Counted from the first letter of the stretch, positions 30,828 through 41,520 are shown. The stretch: DNA of 64,000 nucleotides from Diacronema lutheri (GCA_019448385.1 JAGTXO010000032.1:186001-250000); one strand, 5' to 3'. The notes: a model not told the origin generated them from the sequence alone. Translations and numbers: made by a program.

Positions 30828-32704
30828 ATGCCAGTCGTGGTCCGTGGGCTCGCGCTCGCGCTCGCTATCGCGTGGTGTCGCGCCAGCCTGGCGGACGTCG
30901 CGGTGGGCGGACGGGCGCAGGCGTTGCGCACGGGCGTGGTGCACGACGCGAGCCTCGCGCACCGCCTGGGCCCATCGAGCAGCGTGGACGGCGGGACTCT
31001 TGCAGCCGGCCGCCGGCTCGCGGCAGAGACGATGTCCGAGCCGCCAGTGGCGGGCGCGCTGGTCGGCAGCGCGCAGGCGCTTCCGCTGAGCATCCCGTTG
31101 CTCACGCTGCCGCCTGAGAAAGCCGTCGCCAGCATTGTTGTGCCCTCACGCTCCTTCATGGCGCCGTCGCTGGTCACGATGGAGCTGCTGAACCCGCCTA
31201 GCGAAGCCGGCTTGTCCTCGCTCCCCTTCGTTGTGCCGTCGCTCATCACGATGGAGCTGCTTAAGCCGTCGAGCGTGCCTCTGAGCATGCCGCTGAGCGT
31301 GCCGCTGAGCATGCCATTCGCACCGCTGCCGAAAAGCATCTCGCTGCCAGCCAGCTCGCTGCCGCCGCCGCCGCCGCCACTGCCGCCGCCGCCGCCACTG
31401 CCGCCACTGCCGCCGCCGCCGCCGCCGCCGTCGCAGCCTCCATCCCCGCCGGCGAATCCGCCGCCGCTGTCAAGCCCGCCGCCACCGCCGCCGTCGCCGT
31501 CGCCGCCGCCGCTCCAGCCGCCTCCTCCGCCGCGCGTCACGCCTTTCCCGCCGCCGCTTCCGCCGAGCCCGCCGCCGAGCCCGCCGCCGCCCACGCCGCC
31601 ACCGAGTCCACCGCCGCCGCGCCCGCCGCCCAGCCCGCCGCCGCCCAGCCCGCCGCCGAGCCCGCCGCCGCCCAGCCCGCCGCCCAGCCCGCCGCCGCCA
31701 CGCCCGCCGCCCAGCCCGCCGCCCAGCCCCAACCCGCCGCCTTACCCGCCGCTGCCGAGCGAGCTGCCTGCAGAGAAGGTGGAGGTGAGCACCACGATCG
31801 CACAGCCGATCGAGGAGGTGCAGCAGCTCCTGCCGAACATGACCGCCGCCTTCGCGCGTGGCATGCAAGTCCCCGTGAAGTACGTCGGGGCGACCGTCGA
31901 GCCCGGCTCGACGCGCGTCAGGTTCACCGTCTCCGTGCCTCCCCGAAAGGCGTTTCAAAACGTTGACGTGCGCGCCAACGTGATGGCGATCAATGGGGCA
32001 AGGCTGCAGGGCATGTTCGAAGCCGCCGGCCTTGGCGAGGCGATCACCGCCGTCGGGGAGCCCACGGTCGTCGTGCCGTCACCGCCGCCCCCGCCGTCGC
32101 CTCCCCCCAAGCGCGACGGCGGCGGTGACGACGTCGAGCAGCCAACGGTGAGCCGCCGGGCGGCCGCGCGCGACGCGGCGCCTTCGACGGTCACGCAGCC
32201 CGCGCGCGCGCGGCGCGCTCCCGCCGACCGTCGCTACCCGTGCGGTCCGCTTGCGGCCATGCCCTGCCCACCCTGCGCCTTTCCCTCGCCGCCCCGCTAC
32301 ACGTTCGGTGCGGCCTGTGCGATCCAACAGGTCCCGCCGTCGATTCCGGGCCTCGCCCAGGCGACCGTCATCGCCTTGAGCACCGTCGTGCCCGTCGGCT
32401 CGCTGATCATCTGCGCGATCGCAGCGCGTTCGCTTTACATCCGGCGCATGAAAGCGAAGCTCGTCACGCTGCAGGTGTGTGCCCTCGGCAGCGCGCGCGG
32501 ACCAGCGCCGCCATCGCCGCGCGCCGTCGCCGCTGCGAGGCCTCGAGCTGTGATCCGTCGCGCGCGCCGCGATGGCGGCGCGCGCGCGCATCCTTACCGT
32601 GCGCCGCGCTGCGCCGCCGCGCGCCGTGACGCCGCGGTGCCTTCAAAACGCAGGGCATCGACCAGGCGCCGCCTTTCCCACCGACCAACAACAGAGTGTT
32701 GTAG
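30828..32704 (+). CDS. hydroxyproline-rich transmembrane surface glycoprotein, diverged paralogue D (504 aa)
   Basis: Exons are 30828..32147, 32331..32474 and 32654..32704, all phase 0. Exons 2 and 3 have exactly the same lengths (144 and 51 nt) as in copies A and B. The signal peptide (VVRGLALALAIAWCRASLA) and the TM exon (VIALSTVVPVGSLIICAIAA) are conserved, as is the SEA-like part (EEVQQLLPNMTAAFARGMQV). The repeat regions differ: no VPVAPLS array, only short PLSMPLSVPLSMP repeats, a Pro block of about 130 residues, and no Asp run. The C-terminus is GIDQAPPFPPTNNRVL. It ends 97 bp from the convergent exonuclease gene. The paralogue is clearly older than the A/B duplication. Confidence 0.82.
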
Positions 32705-32801
32705 AGTGCGCCAAGGACGGCGTAGGGCGTCCGCTGCGCGGGATGCATGATGACGGGCAGGCTGCAGCAGCACACGACTCTGACACCGGACAGCAGTGCG
32801 C

Positions 32802-34263
32802 CTATCTGAATAAGTCATACATGTCGCCCGTGATCGACGCGAAGTCGCAGCGCGACATGGTCTCGAGCGCGCGCACGGCGGGCGCCTCGCACCGGTGGAG
32901 CGCGCACAGCCGGCGCTTGACGAGGTTGAAGTAGGCGACGCGCTCCGAGTCGGTGCGAAACTTGAGCACAAACTCCTTGCGCAGCGCGTCGTCGAGCTCC
33001 TCGATGCACGTCGAGCGGTCCGACCGCTCTGGGCGGAGGACCTTCCAACGGTAAGCCTCGTACTCATCAAGGCCGGCGTGCGCGCCGAGCCCCGCCTCGA
33101 CCGGCCGCCACGAGTGCCACTTGACGTAGTACCAGCACAGCCGCAGCGGCGTCGGCTGCATGCTGTGCGTGCGCCACCAGTTGTACAGTTCCATCGTCAT
33201 CTTCGCGTCGCCGATCGCGTCGTGCGCGCTGCCCGTCCGGCCAAAGATCTCGCGGTATGCCTCGGAGAGCTGGCACTTGTTCCCCTGCGTCGTCTTGAAC
33301 TCGTCCGACAGGTCGACGATCTGCTCGCGCGGCGTGTTGGTGAGTATGTCCTCGAGCTTGAGGCCACGCAGGTCCTGCTCGATCTGCCAGCCGACGAGGA
33401 TGTGGCCATCGTCGACAAACTCGCGCACGAGCGCGCACGCAATGTCGACGCGGATGCCGAGCGCCCAGTCGGGCTGCAGCGCGCCGACGGTGCGCGCAAA
33501 CGCATCATCCCAAACCTACGCGCGGCGCGGCGCGCGCGGCGCCGGTCACGTGCGTCACGGGGCGCACGTCTCGGCGCGCGCGGGCGGGCGGCGCGTGGCG
33601 CGCGCGCGGCACCGCGCCGAGCGTACCTGGCAGCGCGCGGGCATGCGCACGCGCGCGTAGAGGATCGTCTCGAGCATCTCGCTCACGATCCCGACCGAGA
33701 CGGTCACGGAAAATTCGCGCGCGTCCAGCCCCTTGCCCTGCCGCACCTGCGGGTAAGTGCGCCGCGAGGGGCGGGGCGCGCGCGCGCGGAGCAGCCGGTC
33801 ATGCGCGCGCGCGTGCACGCGCCGGACATCGGCGCTGGGTCGTCGCGGGCAGGCCCAAGCGCGCGCGCGCGCGCGCGCGCGCGCCTGGATGAACTCGCAG
33901 TCGACAGCGAACGCGCGCTGCCCGTTGTTGAGAGCCTGCCCGTCAATTGGCGCGGGCACGCCGGTCGCGCTGAGCGGCGTGGTGCTCGGTCCGTCGATGG
34001 CCGGCTGGTCGCCGAGGCTAACGCCGGCGAACGACGCTTCGAACGCGGGGTCGAAGCGCATGGCCGCCTCGTCCATCCCATCCACGTCATGGCTCCACGG
34101 GCACGACGCGCCGTTCCGGCAGACGCCTGCACGCGTTGAGCCGGCGCGGCGCGGCGCCGCGCCGCGACCCACGTGGTGATCCGCGTGTTGGACCCGCGCG
34201 GCGCGCTGCCGTCGTGCCGCGCGGCGCACCCTGCAAAAAATACTTGCACGGGCCGCGCGACAT
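32802..34263 (-). CDS. CCCH zinc-finger DEDDh exonuclease (REXO/ISG20-like), 369 aa
   Basis: Exons are 34263..34230, 34126..33885, 33746..33627 and 33515..32802. The first splice joins two halves of a zinc finger: CKYFLQG|VCRNGASCPWSHD, giving C-x7-C-x5-C-x3-H. After an Asp/Pro-rich linker the DEDDh nuclease begins with FAVDCEFI (Asp and Glu) and continues with EFVDDGHILVGWQIEQDLRG (second Asp) and GSAHDAIGDAKMTMEL (His and last Asp). All four acidic residues and the His are present. Family members trim RNA 3' ends, for example rRNA and snoRNA processing. A C-terminal domain of about 110 residues (to DMYDLFR) is unassigned. Intron 2 (33747..33884) starts with GC, not GT. Head-to-head with the WD40 gene (99 bp). 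Confidence 0.85.
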
Positions 34264-34362
34264 TCCGTTCCCCCCCCGCGCTCCCGAGCAAAACCGGCTT
34301 TGGCCTTTTGATGGGGGCCGACACAATGGAGGCGACCGTTATGCGCGACCAGTGAGCAAGTG

Positions 34363-37300
34363 ATGGAGGTTCGGCGCGTCATCCACGACGCGCACGACAG
34401 CAGCGTGCTGTGTGTGACCTTCAACCAGCATCGGCGCGAGCTGATCACGGGCGGGCAGGATGGCGCGATCAAGGTGCGCGCCACTCCGCCGCGCCGCCGC
34501 CTGGCGCGCGCGCGCGTGCGCGCGCACGCGCCGACACCTCCGGCCGCCGCGCGTACGCGCCGGGCTCGCGCGCGCCGGCCGCGCGCGCGCCGCGCAGACG
34601 TGGGAGGGCGACACGGGCAAGCATTTGCGCACGCTCGTCGACGGCCACCTCGGCTGGGTCACCGGCCTCGTGTACGCGGGCGCGCTGCGGATGTGCTTCT
34701 CGACGTCGATCGACTCGCATCTGATCGTCTGGGACACGCGCGCAAAGTGCGAGTGGTTCCAGAAGCTCAAGATGGAGGCGCAGGGCCACTGCGTCGAGTA
34801 CGACGAGCGTCGCGCCCTCGTGTATGTCGGCTCGCACACGGTCGTGCGCGTGTACGCGGTGCAGCGCGAGCACGCCGACGAGCCGTCGCGCCGGCGTGAC
34901 CGCCCGATCCTCAAATGGGCGCAGACGATCAAGGGGGTGCACGACGACTACGTGCGCGCGATCGTGTGCACCGAGTCGGGCCGCCTCTTCTCCGCCGGCT
35001 ACGACGCGTCGCTCTGCTTCTACGACGTCGCCGACTCGACCGGCGCTCGACCTGCGCAGTTCAGCTTCAAGACGCAGCGTAACTGCCATGCGGGCGCCAT
35101 CTCGTCGGCGGCCTTCGACTGGGAGAACAACCTGGTGATCACGGGCTCGTTCGATAGGAGCGTCAAGGTCTGGTCGCCCGAGGGCAAGCTCCTCCAGACG
35201 TTCGGCCCCTTCGCCGACACGCTCACAGGCCTGTGCTATGCACCGGCATCGTGCGAGCTGTGGATGAGCGCGAACTCAGCCGCGCCCATCATTTACGACC
35301 CGCGCACGGGCACCAACGTGACGGCGTTCAAGCAGCCGCCGTCGGTCCGCACCGTCGTGCACGGCGGCCTCGTCGGCGCCGAGCCGGGCCGCGCCGACGA
35401 GAGCGCGGCGGCTGCGGCCGCGCGCGCTGCGACGGCCGCGGCGGCGGCCGACGACGAGAGCAGGCCGAGCGCGCGGCTGCTGCGCCTCTTCTCGATGCGC
35501 GGGAGCAACGAGGTGGTCGGCGCGACGTCGGCGCGCGACCTGATCATCTGGCGATACAACCCAACCGGCGCTGCGTCGGTGCTCGTCGGCCACACCGACT
35601 GGGTGGAGGTCGTCGGGTACATGCGCGCGCTCGAGGGCGAGGTCACGGCCGACGAGCCCCAGGTGCGCCTCTTCTCCGCCGGCGCGGATGGGCTCGTCCG
35701 CACGTGGGAGCCGGCGACGCGGCTGAACGCCGCGCTGTACGCGCAGACGGGCAAAGCGGAGGGCCACACGGGCGCCGTCCTCTGCGGCGCCTTTTGCGAC
35801 GAGGCCAACGCCTTCGTCACCGGTTCGGACGACGCGACGATCCGCGCGTGGTTCCAGCCGACGACGACCGCCGCCGTCGCGGCCGTGCGCGCAAAGCACC
35901 GCCGCGCTGCAGCGGCCGAGGCGGGCGTGGAAGACGAAGCCTCCGAGCCGTCACCGCGCGGCGGCACGGCTGCCGCTCGCGCGCCCGCCGACGGTGCGCC
36001 CGCCGATGGCGTGAGCGCGGATGGCGCGCATGTGCACGGCGCGCCCGCCGATGAAGCGCATGGCGGCGGGCCGCCGGCGCTCGAAGCGGACGGCGCGGCC
36101 GCGCCGGCGGACGACCCGGCGGCGGTGGCGGCGGCGGTCGAGTACGTCGAGGCGACGTGCACTGTGCTCCGCGGCCACGAGGAGAAGGTGACGGGCGTCG
36201 CGGTGCTCGGGCCGCCCTCGCCGCCGTGCACGATCGTGAGCGTTTCGTGGGATCTGTCAATCCGATGGTGGCGGTTACTGCCCGACGAGCGCGGCGAGCC
36301 GCTGCTGCACACGATCGAGAACGCGCACGACGACTACATCAACGGCGTCGCCTACTCGCCGCTCACCCACCAGATCGCCACGTGCTCGTCCGACCAGGGC
36401 GTCAAGATCTGGGACGCAAGCCGCAAGGCGCTCGCCGCGACGCTTAGTGGCCACCTCGCCGACGTGGGCCACGTGGCATGGAGCGCGACGCATGCCGTGT
36501 GGGTAACGGGTTCTGACGACTCGACGATCCGCATCTGGTCCACCCTCGGACGCCAGCTCCACACCATCGACGCGCGCGACCCGGTCTCGGCGCTGGCGAT
36601 CGACTTCAACTGGGGCTACATCCTCGCCGCGGTCAACGACAACACGCACGCCCTCAAGGTGTATTACCCGGGCCTGGACGAGGCAGCGGGCGAGGCGGGC
36701 GTGGACGAGGACAGCGCGGCGCGCGCCGGCGGTGGCGGCGGCGGCGGCGATGGCGCGGGCGGCACGCGCGCGGCCGGTGCGGCCGGCGCGGCGGGCGCGG
36801 GCGCGGGTACGGCTGGTGGCAGCGCGCGGGAGGAGCGTGAGCGAGCGCGCGAGCGCGAGCCCTATTTGCTGCACTCGCACCGGGGACATTCGGATTGCAT
36901 CCGACACATCTTACACATCCCGGAGAAGGCGCAGTACGTCACCGCGTCGTGGGACCATACGCTGCGCACGTGGCGCCAGGCGCCCGCGCGCCGGCGCTTC
37001 GCCGCCGGCAGCACCGGCGGCACGGCCGCTGCCGTGGCCGCGCCGCGCGCCGCCGCCGCCGGCGCGGACGCGGCCGCCGCGCCCGCGCGCGCGGCAGCCG
37101 CCGCAGCGTCCGCCGAGCTGCTGGGTGGCGGTAGCCCGGCAGGCGGCGGCAGTAGCGGCCATCTCTCGTTCGCCGACAGGTACCCGCTGCAGGTGCCCAA
37201 GGCGTTACAAAATGAGTATGGCGGGTTCGAGTACAGGCCATCGGGCGGCGGCGCTGGCCAGGCGCTCGCGGGCGCCTCGGTGCGCGCACGCGCCGCCCGC

Positions 37301-37742
37301 TACGTGGCGGGGCCCAAGACCACGCGCAGCCGCCGCCGCCGCCGCCGCCACGCGCGCGTCGGCCTCACGCGGTGCTCGCGCGCGCGCGCGCGCACGCGCG
37401 CCATCGTGCGCGCAGTCTCGCAGGCGGCAGCGCAAAGTGGCCGAACCGCCCGAGTCAACCGCCGGACAGTCGGGCATGGCGCTGCGCCTGAATGAGTTGC
37501 TTGCAGACCGCGAGGTGGTGCTCGAGACGCAGCTGCTGATGGCGGGCGGCAACAAGCACTCGCCGCACTCGGCGGCGCGCGCGCCCAAGCCGCACCGCGA
37601 CAGCAACACGCGCGTCTCCCTCGGCGGCGTAGGGTCGCGCAAGAATGAGCGCGCGCCCGGAGCGGGAACCGCCGGGCTGGCGCAGCCGGCGTCCGCGTCG
37701 CTCATTGGCCACGCGGACGTCGCGCGCGCAAACGCGCGCTGA
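34363..37742 (+). CDS. large WD40-repeat protein (about 1039 aa)
   Basis: Exons are 34363..34473, 34598..37279 and 37416..37742. Repeats are easily seen: VLCVTFNQHRRELITGGQDG|TWEGDTGKH across intron 1, HAGAISSAAFDWENNLVITG then SFDRSVKVW, HTGAVLCGAFCDEANAFVTG then DDATIRAW, HEEKVTGVAV then SWDLSIRWW, HDDYINGVAYSPLTHQIATC then SDQGVKIWD, and HSDCIRHILHIPEKAQYVTA then SWDHTLRTW. At least ten blades are likely, enough for two propellers, with Ala-rich insertions at residues about 510-590 and 770-800. The basic tail (ALRLNELLADREVVLETQLL) follows the last intron. The protein is probably a scaffold; I cannot tell its complex. The start ATG fits WD blade 1. Confidence 0.85.
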
Positions 37743-37938
37743 CAGGTGGCGCGCACGCGCGTTTGGGCCGCGTCTGGACTCTGGCCCACGAGTCGACTCA
37801 CGATGGGGAAGGAGGTCCCGAGGACCTCCGGTAGTTCGGGTTCGCCGGGGTTCGCCGGGGCTTGAAATTGGGAAAGACCGGAAAGTGAGCGCCCACGGGG
37901 GTGTGTCATCAGTCATCGTGTGATGTTGTCACGCTCCT

Positions 37939-38378
37939 TACTGCCCGTTGGGTCTGAGTTCGCGGACGAAGGAATAGGAGAGACCCGCGCGCGGAAAAGC
38001 GAAAATGGCCGCGAGAGGTGCGCGCGCGCGTCGCGTCGGCCCCGCGGGAGGTGGCGCGGTGCGTGTCGCGCTATGCGTGTCGCCGCTGCGCGTGGGGGTT
38101 CCTGACATACCCGGGAACCCCGCTCTCATAACCGCGACACGTGCAGGCGGCGCGGCCGCAGCGCCGCGAGCGGCGTCATCATCGGCGTCGGTCGCGGGCA
38201 CCGGCTCTCGGTCGAGGTCATGAAGATCATCCTGTGGCGGCTATTTTCTCGGCAGGAGCGCGGTGAGGATTGCGGATGACCTCCACACATCCACCGACAC
38301 GCTTACGGAGTCGATCGTCCGCGCCACCATCGAGCGGTACGAGGCCACCGGCATCGTCGATTCCCAGCCGAACAAGCC
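37939..38378. repeat. left 440-bp terminal inverted repeat
   Basis: Reverse complement of 40249..40688. Includes a plus-strand copy of the helix-turn-helix coding segment at about 38265..38378. Confidence 0.88.
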
Positions 38379-38394
38379 ACACGCTCGGTGAGCC

Positions 38395-40176
38395 GGCAGC
38401 GGACGGCGGCGTCGCGGACGGTGTCGCCGTGCCGGCCCCGGGTTCCCAAAATGGCCAGGACCCCGCCGCCGCAGCTGCGACATCCGCCGCGCCCGGCCCG
38501 CCGGCCGGCGCAGGCGCGCTCGCGGCCCTCCGCTTGGACGCGGACGCCGGCGCGCGCGCTGGCGTTGGTCGCGTCAAGGTCGCGCGCGCCGGTCCGTGGG
38601 ACAAGGCGATAGCCGACAAGATGACACGAGCGAAGCGCAAGGCCGACCAAGACGAGGCCGATCGCGCGCGCGAGACCTCGGCGCCGGCTGGCGCGCGACC
38701 CCGCGTGCCGAGGGTTACCATGTACTCGCCTACAACAATCGGCGCGCTGCCGCAGCGCTCGTCTCGCAAGCCCAGCGCTGGCGCAACGAAGCCGCCCGAG
38801 AAAGCGGCTCCAGTGCGCGCCCTCGCCGGCGGCGGGGCCGGCGCGAAGGCCGGTAGCTCGAGCGGAGGAGAGCCGGACGGCACGAGCCGGACGAGCACGA
38901 GCCGGCGCGTGGGCTTGCGGCGGTGCCCGCGCAGGATTCGCTCAAGTCGTGGCGGACGACTCCGAGGAGGAGGGGAAGGCTTTGGAGACGCTGCGCGTGT
39001 ACCTCGTGTCCTTTGACGCGTACGTTGATGCCCTCTACGTTGATGCCCTCAAGCCGGGCGAGCCATTGTGCGTCAAGCTGGGCGCCAACTCGGGGGACAA
39101 CGATGCGATCACTCGCGTGCAAGCTTTAAAATGGGCCAAGCTCCTCTTCAGTATAGCGCGGAGGCCGCGGAGCTCGCCAAGTCGGAGGCCGCGCGCACGC
39201 AGAGGAGAACAAGGTGCACTTTCCGCCTGCGCTCGGGGAGAAGGCGCAAGCGCAGGCCCGGTCGGCTGAGACGCGCGCCAACAAGGACGAGGCGGCCGCA
39301 AAGGCGGCGGAGATCAAAGCCGCGCAGCTTGAGGAGCGCACGGCGGAGACGAGCGATGTGTCGGCGCGCCGGCCCGGCGCGCGAGACGCGTCGCGCCGCT
39401 AATCGCGCTCGACCGGCGAAGACGGTGAGGATGACGAAGCAAGCGCTTCCGCGCCGCTACGCGCTCTCGTTGGTCTACAAGCAGCCGACGGCTTTTACGC
39501 GCTGGTCGAGAGCCGCGACGTGCTCACCACGCTCCTACGTTCGACGCACGACTCGGCTCACGGCAACCTGCCGCAGCCGCCTCACTCCCTTCGGCTCTAC
39601 CGGATCGGCATCAGCGAGAGGTCGGCGCGCCCGCAGTGTTCGTCCGCCTGACACAGATCACCGACGATGCCGACGTGGCGCGCAGGTTTTACGCGCCGAG
39701 CGGCGCGCAGCAGGACTTGGACATCTGCATTCTTTACCTTGTCGTCGAGGTGACGCCCCCGCCCAAGCACCCTGGCAAGGTCGGTGGCGGCGGCCTCGTG
39801 GCGTCGGGCGGCTGGGCCGGCGCGTTCGGTGCCTGCTCCGCGCCTGTGCCGGCGCCGCAGTCCATTGCTCCCACTATGCCGGCCGCTCAGAGCGTGGCGC
39901 TCGCGCAGCAGGTCGCGCAGGCGCTCGAGTTGTGCAAAGTTGGCTGGGATGCGACCGCGCAGGCGTGAATCAAGGCTGCTGAGCACATCAACAGCAGCGT
40001 CGAGCGCGCGCAGCTGTTCCTCAGCATGCCCGAGGTGTTCTTCTTCGTCGCGGGCCGCTTGGACGCGCTGCATCTTCTTGAGCGAGAGGCCGGCGGCGCA
40101 GAGGTTGTAGTGAATGTACTCGCGCGTGAACGCCTTGAGCGTGACGGCCTGCAGCTCGGCCGCAATCTCGCTTAAG
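38395..40176 (+). pseudogene. decayed passenger coding region of unknown family
   Basis: Coding-like stretches follow one another on the plus strand in changing frames: a basic segment (AIADKMTRAKRKADQDEADR), then KALETLRVYLVSFDAYVDAL and ALKWAKLLFSIA, then a charged helix (AETRANKDEAAAKAAEIKAA), then LVGLQAADGFYALVESRDVL, then FVRLTQITDDADVARRFYAP, then HINSSVERAQLFLSMPEVFF after an in-frame TGA at 39966. Several frame breaks separate them, so the gene is dead. I do not recognise the protein; it may be the transposon's own second gene or captured host sequence. Confidence 0.5.
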
Positions 40177-40181
40177 TAAAG

Positions 40182-40404
40182 TCACGGTTGCTCCGCCATG
40201 ATCGCGAGCATCAGCTCCTGGTCGAGCTCGCTCATGAGCTTCGCGCACGGCTTGTTCGGCTGGGAATCGACGATGCCGGTGGCCTCGTACCGCTCGATGG
40301 TGGCGCGGACGATCGACTCCGTGAGCGTGTCGGTGGATGTGTGGAGGTCATCCGCAATCCTCACCGCGCTCCTGCCGAGAAAATAGCCGCCACAGGATGA
40401 TCTT
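40182..40404 (-). pseudogene. transposase N-terminal helix-turn-helix remnant
   Basis: On the minus strand, MKIILWRLFSRQERG (from 40404) is followed, in another frame, by VRIADDLHTSTDTLTESIVR and ATIERYEATGIVD. The pattern (short helix, ADDL..S..T....I.RYEATG) is that of the first DNA-binding helices of Tc1/mariner and IS630-type transposases. No DDE catalytic domain is seen in the element, so it is non-autonomous. Confidence 0.5.
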
Positions 40405-40688
40405 CATGACCTCGACCGAGAGCCGGTGCCCGCGACCGACGCCGATGATGACGCCGCTCGCGGCGCTGCGGCCGCGCCGCCTGCACGTGTCGCGGTTATG
40501 AGAGCGGGGTTCCCGGGTATGTCAGGAACCCCCACGCGCAGCGGCGACACGCATAGCGCGACACGCACCGCGCCACCTCCCGCGGGGCCGACGCGACGCG
40601 CGCGCGCACCTCTCGCGGCCATTTTCGCTTTTTCGCGCGCGGGTCTCTCCTATTCCTTCGTCCGCGAACTCAGACCCAACGGGCAGTA
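40249..40688. repeat. right 440-bp terminal inverted repeat
   Basis: Reverse complement of 37939..38378. The outer end is CAACGGGCAGTA. Confidence 0.88.
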
Positions 40689-40734
40689 GTATGTTGTCAC
40701 GCATAGACGCGGACGGAGTGAGACAAAATCGAGC

Positions 40735-41403
40735 ATGGCGGGCATCATCTCACGCCCGTTCAGCGGTCTGGCGTGGCTCCTCTCGCGCGGCATCTCGCTC
40801 CCGTTCACGCTGCTCGGCCTGTCGAACGCCGCGCGCACCCCTGTCGCGCCGCGCGGCACCGCGAGCCTGTTGCAGCTCTCGCCTGAGAAGGGCGCGGTCG
40901 TGACGAGCGCGTCGCTCTGCGCGGCGGGGCCCGTGTGTGTGCTCGTGCTGCGCCGGCCCGGGTGAGGGTTGTGCAGGGCCGAGGCGGACCGCTTGTGGAA
41001 GCGCAAGTCCGAGCTCGGCCGCACGCGGCTCGTGTGCGTCGTCAAGGAGGACCTCGGCGACGAGATCGCCGAGTTTGCAAAAGACGTGTGGCCGGGCGGC
41101 GAGATCTACCTGGACAAGGAGCTCGCCTTCTTCAAGGCCGCCGGCGGCGGTGAGGTGGAGCAGAAGGGCCTTCTTCTCTTTCTTGCAAAGTACTTGACGC
41201 CCGGCACCATCATCAAGCGCTCGATGGCCGAGGCCAAGGGCTACAAGATGAATCTCGTCGGCGAGGGCCTGATCGTCGGCGGGTTGTTCGTCTTGCGCAA
41301 GGGCGGCGCCGTCGAGTACGCCTTCCGCGAGGAGGAGATCGGCATGCACGCGCCGCTCGACGCCGTCGTCGCCGCTGCGGGCCGCGCGCTCGCCGCACAC
41401 TAG
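40735..41403 (+). CDS. selenoprotein U / PRXL2-like peroxiredoxin-fold protein with in-frame TGA (Sec), 222 aa
   Basis: A single reading frame from ATG 40735 to TAG 41401 is interrupted only by TGA at 40963..40965. Before it reads PVCVLVLRRPG and after it GLCRAEADRLWKRKSELGRT, so the site is RRPG-U-GLC-RAEA. In the PRXL2/FAM213 (SelU) family this is exactly the redox motif RRPGCxxC or RRPGUxxC, with Sec known in fish and algae. The fold continues with LVCVVKEDLGDEIAEF, GGEIYLDKELAFFKAAGG and GLIVGGLFVLRKGGAVEYAF. The N-terminus (ISRPFSGLAWLLSRG) may be a targeting segment. A SECIS-like hairpin lies 70 nt past the stop. Sec is residue 77. Role: thiol/peroxide redox control. Confidence 0.9.
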
Positions 41404-41470
41404 CGCGGCTCGCACGCTACATCTGGGCGCATGGCGCGCACTGGTTTCGCGGGCGGCACAGTCTCTGCGC

Positions 41471-41520
41471 GCATGACGGCACAGTGGGCAACTCGCACCC
41501 AGCGAGGCGCTGTGCCCGAG
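41471..41520 (+). promoter_or_regulatory. SECIS-like element in the SelU 3' UTR
   Basis: ATGA at 41473..41476 is followed by GGCACAG (41478..41484), which pairs with CTGTGCC (41510..41516), and then GA (41518..41519) completes the non-Watson-Crick quartet. AA at 41490..41491 is 13 nt after ATGA, where SECIS elements require it. An upper helix CTCGC/GCGAG (41492..41496 and 41502..41506) gives the form II shape. Confidence 0.8.

Larger units (their letters stand above)
37939..40688. mobile_element. DNA transposon with 440-bp terminal inverted repeats
   Basis: The ends, 37939..38378 and 40249..40688, are reverse complements over 440 bp with only about two mismatches that I can find, starting TACTGCCCGTTGGGTC. 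A 12-bp direct repeat ATGTTGTCACGC lies just outside both ends (37923..37934 and 40691..40702), as expected for a target duplication, although 2-4 bp separate it from the inverted repeats. Each inverted repeat encodes the start of a helix-turn-helix of the kind found in Tc1/mariner-like transposases. The interior holds a decayed unknown coding region. It lies between the WD40 gene and the SelU start, 46 bp from the SelU ATG. Confidence 0.8.

Noticed and set aside
37372-37423. A 52-nt intron near the end of the WD40 gene
   Set aside because: The 136-nt alternative 37280..37415 has a gtgcgc donor, keeps phase 0 and matches the intron sizes seen elsewhere.
39966-39968. In-frame TGA in the transposon passenger as a third selenocysteine
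   Set aside because: No redox motif around it, several other frame breaks nearby and no hairpin of SECIS type seen; ordinary decay explains it.
37939-40688. Virus-like large element (Polinton type)
   Set aside because: At under 3 kb with no polymerase, integrase, packaging ATPase or capsid gene it fits a plain small DNA transposon.
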